From contig CAIYRJ010000011.1 of the NCBI GenBank assembly GCA_903928615.1, forward strand, positions 1-18,910: a stretch of 18,910 bases of DNA, given 5' to 3'. The DNA comes from an uncultured Actinomycetes bacterium (lineage in GTDB: Bacteria > Actinomycetota > Thermoleophilia > Miltoncostaeales > Miltoncostaeaceae). This document shows positions 17,943 through 18,910 of the stretch, in pieces (position 1 is the first letter of the stretch; every line of letters begins with the position of its first letter). The position numbers were made by a program, and so were the translations under genes. The notes beneath the pieces are model-generated. The model had not been told where the DNA came from. It saw only the letters and a list, made by a program, of their open reading frames with translations, and searched no databases.

Positions 17943-18610
17943 GCGGCGGGCACCCCGAGCCGGAATCCCACGCCGCGCACCGTCTCCACCCACGACGGGT
18001 CGCCGAGCTTGCGGCGCAGCGACGACACGTGCACGTCGATGGCCTTGGTCTGCACCGCCCAGGTGGTGCCCCAGAGGCGCCGGAGCAGGTCGTCGCGGCT
18101 CACCACCGCACCCGGGTCGTGCATGAGCATGGCGAGGATGTCGAACTCGCGCGGGGTGAGGTGCAACTCGTCCTCTCCCATGGTCACGCGCCGGGTGCGC
18201 AGGCTCATGGCCAGCGGTCCCGCCACGAGCTCGTCGGGCGCGTCCTCGCCCGCCGGGGAATCGCCCACCCGGCGCATCACCGCGTTGATGCGCGCGATCA
18301 GCTCGCGCAGGCCGAAGGGTTTCACCACGTAGTCGTCGGCGCCGATCTCCAGCCCCACCACGCGGTCCACCTCCTCGCCCCGGGCAGTCACCATGATGAT
18401 CGGCACGCGGCTGCGCGCACGCATCTGCCGGGCCACCTCGTAGCCGTCCATGTCGGGCAGGCGCAGGTCGAGAAGCACGAGGTCGGGCTCGGGCGCGGCC
18501 AGCGCGTCGGCACCGTTGGCCACGCGCTCCACGTCGAATCCCTCGCGGCGCAGGCCGTCGGCCAGCGGGATCGCGATGGAGTCCTCGTCCTCCACCACAA
18601 GGAGCCTCAT
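17939..18610 (-). CDS. OmpR/PhoB-family response regulator
   Basis: This 223-residue DNA-binding regulator is partner of the adjacent kinase. The receiver domain (1-115) has the acidic pair Glu7/Asp8, phosphoacceptor Asp48 (LLDLRLPDMDG), Thr75 and Lys97 (KPF). A linker (about 116-130) leads to the winged-helix output domain with LTPREFDILAML near 150, the VSRDDLLRRLWG turn, recognition helix TKAIDVHVSSLRRKLGD and the wing ETVRGVGFRLG. All key residues are present. The ATG at 18608-18610 fits the family N-terminus (MRLLVVEDE); there is no Shine-Dalgarno, and a weak GATACT lies 6 nt upstream. It is first in the operon with the kinase and divergent from the 18733 gene, with a candidate direct-repeat binding site between them. 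The specific regulon cannot be named from sequence alone. Confidence 0.97.
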   Translation of the reverse strand: MRLLVVEDEDSIAIPLADGLRREGFDVERVANGADALAAPEPDLVLLDLRLPDMDGYEVARQMRARSRVPIIMVTARGEEVDRVVGLEIGADDYVVKPFGLRELIARINAVMRRVGDSPAGEDAPDELVAGPLAMSLRTRRVTMGEDELHLTPREFDILAMLMHDPGAVVSRDDLLRRLWGTTWAVQTKAIDVHVSSLRRKLGDPSWVETVRGVGFRLGVPAA

Positions 18611-18616
18611 GGGTGC

Positions 18617-18622
18617 AGTATC
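18617..18622 (-). promoter_or_regulatory. Weak -10 candidate, response regulator gene
   Basis: GATACT on the minus strand lies 6 nt before the regulator ATG. Position fits the leaderless pattern, but the first base departs from TANNNT, so the call is tentative. Confidence 0.3.
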
Positions 18623-18650
18623 GCCCCGCGCAGCCCCCGATTGCCCATCC

Positions 18651-18667
18651 TTGACATTTCCTTACCA
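18651..18667. promoter_or_regulatory. Direct-repeat candidate site for the response regulator
   Basis: TTGACA-TTTCC-TTACCA is a hexamer repeated with an 11-bp offset (TTxxCA). OmpR/PhoB-type regulators typically bind such head-to-tail repeats about one helical turn apart. It is an AT-rich island in GC-rich DNA, about 41 bp before the regulator ATG and 54 bp before the -10 of the divergent gene. Binding by this regulator is inference. Confidence 0.42.
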
Positions 18668-18720
18668 AAGGCTGGATGCACCCCCGCCACGGCCTCACGG
18701 GTGGCCCCACATGCCCTGCT

Positions 18721-18726
18721 TATGGT
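18721..18726 (+). promoter_or_regulatory. -10 box of leaderless promoter (18733 gene)
   Basis: TATGGT is followed by 6 nt and the ATG at 18733. No Shine-Dalgarno is present. The direct repeat at 18651-18667 lies upstream, where an activator could sit. Confidence 0.45.
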
Positions 18727-18732
18727 GGCCCC

Positions 18733-18910
18733 ATGAACAAGCGCGGAATCATCCTCATCAGCACGCTCTTCGGCCTCTTCGCACTCAGCTTCGGGGTGCT
18801 TGGGGTGCGTGCTCTCACGCTGGGCCCCGACCCGGCGCACCCGACCGAGGCACAACTTGCGGCCCGCAGCGTGGCCGCCGACCAGCTCGAGCGGCAGATC
18901 GCCGCGGCGC
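18733..18910 (+). CDS. Membrane-anchored or secreted protein, partial (C-terminus beyond window)
   Basis: Fifty-nine codons are visible. The N-terminus MNKRG is basic, followed by a hydrophobic segment of about 22 residues (IILISTLFGLFALSFGVLGV), which reads as a signal anchor or an uncleaved signal peptide; no lipobox Cys is present. After about residue 33 the chain is Pro/Asp- then Ala/Gln/Arg-rich (TEAQLAARSV), suggesting an extracytoplasmic helix. It has no recognisable domain in the visible part. It is transcribed divergently from the two-component operon and may be its target. The codon bias matches neighbouring genes, and the -10 box 6 nt upstream supports this start. Confidence 0.75.
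   Translation, partial: MNKRGIILISTLFGLFALSFGVLGVRALTLGPDPAHPTEAQLAARSVAADQLERQIAAA

Noticed and set aside
18651..18656. TTGACA as a plus-strand -35 box
   Set aside because: No -10-like hexamer lies 16-18 bp downstream, and the -10 of the 18733 gene is 64 bp away. It fits better as half of a direct repeat.
17943..18710. Extended kinase reading frame covering the response regulator gene
   Set aside because: That part is out of phase with the intact regulator coding sequence. The GTG at 17942, in a GTGA overlap with the regulator stop, is the natural start, so this is not a fusion.

Overview
This window is GC-rich DNA (around 70% by eye). Strong third-position G/C bias, GTG starts and a GGM-tailed GroEL point to a high-GC actinobacterium. 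Several genes appear leaderless, and large secreted DUF11-type proteins are present, which would fit a Thermoleophilia/Solirubrobacterales-type lineage. That placement is inference and no phylogeny was run. There are no RNA genes, insertion sequences or CRISPR arrays. It reads as ordinary chromosome carrying two unusual, very large exoprotein genes.

Layout. Positions 1-1293 (minus) hold metY, O-acetylhomoserine sulfhydrylase, cut off at its C-terminus by the window edge. A divergent promoter region (1294-1420) follows, then two small plus-strand membrane genes (1421-2101) that look like tandem DUF1622 paralogs. They converge through a strong hairpin on a pentapeptide-repeat lipoprotein gene (2134-2670, minus). 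Next upstream on the minus strand is a 1407-residue secreted DUF11-repeat protein (2681-6904). Then come groEL (7063-8700) and groES (8735-9049), also minus strand. This operon has a recognisable promoter, a CIRCE/HrcA operator variant and a UUCG-capped terminator.

Divergent from groES is a 2380-residue secreted protein (9375-16517, plus). It has five cystine-containing Ig-like modules, two PKD-like modules split by a basic linker, and about 1300 residues of beta-rich sequence that I cannot assign to a family. It meets a two-component system head-on: a histidine kinase (16533-17942) and an OmpR-type response regulator (17939-18610), overlapping by 4 bp. Across a 122-bp divergent region carrying a candidate regulator-binding direct repeat, a small membrane-anchored or secreted gene begins (18733) and runs off the window.

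How the parts relate. groES-groEL is a self-contained heat-shock operon, probably under HrcA. The two giant exoproteins flank it and share module style and cysteine placement, so they may contribute to the same cell surface, but nothing in the sequence links them enzymatically. The two-component pair most plausibly regulates itself and the divergent 18733 gene. The best cross-cutting pattern is a TANNNT -10 box placed 6-8 nt before the start codon of five genes, which implies leaderless transcription, while metY and groES have longer leaders with Shine-Dalgarno sequences. The least explained item is the C-terminal half of the 2380-residue protein.
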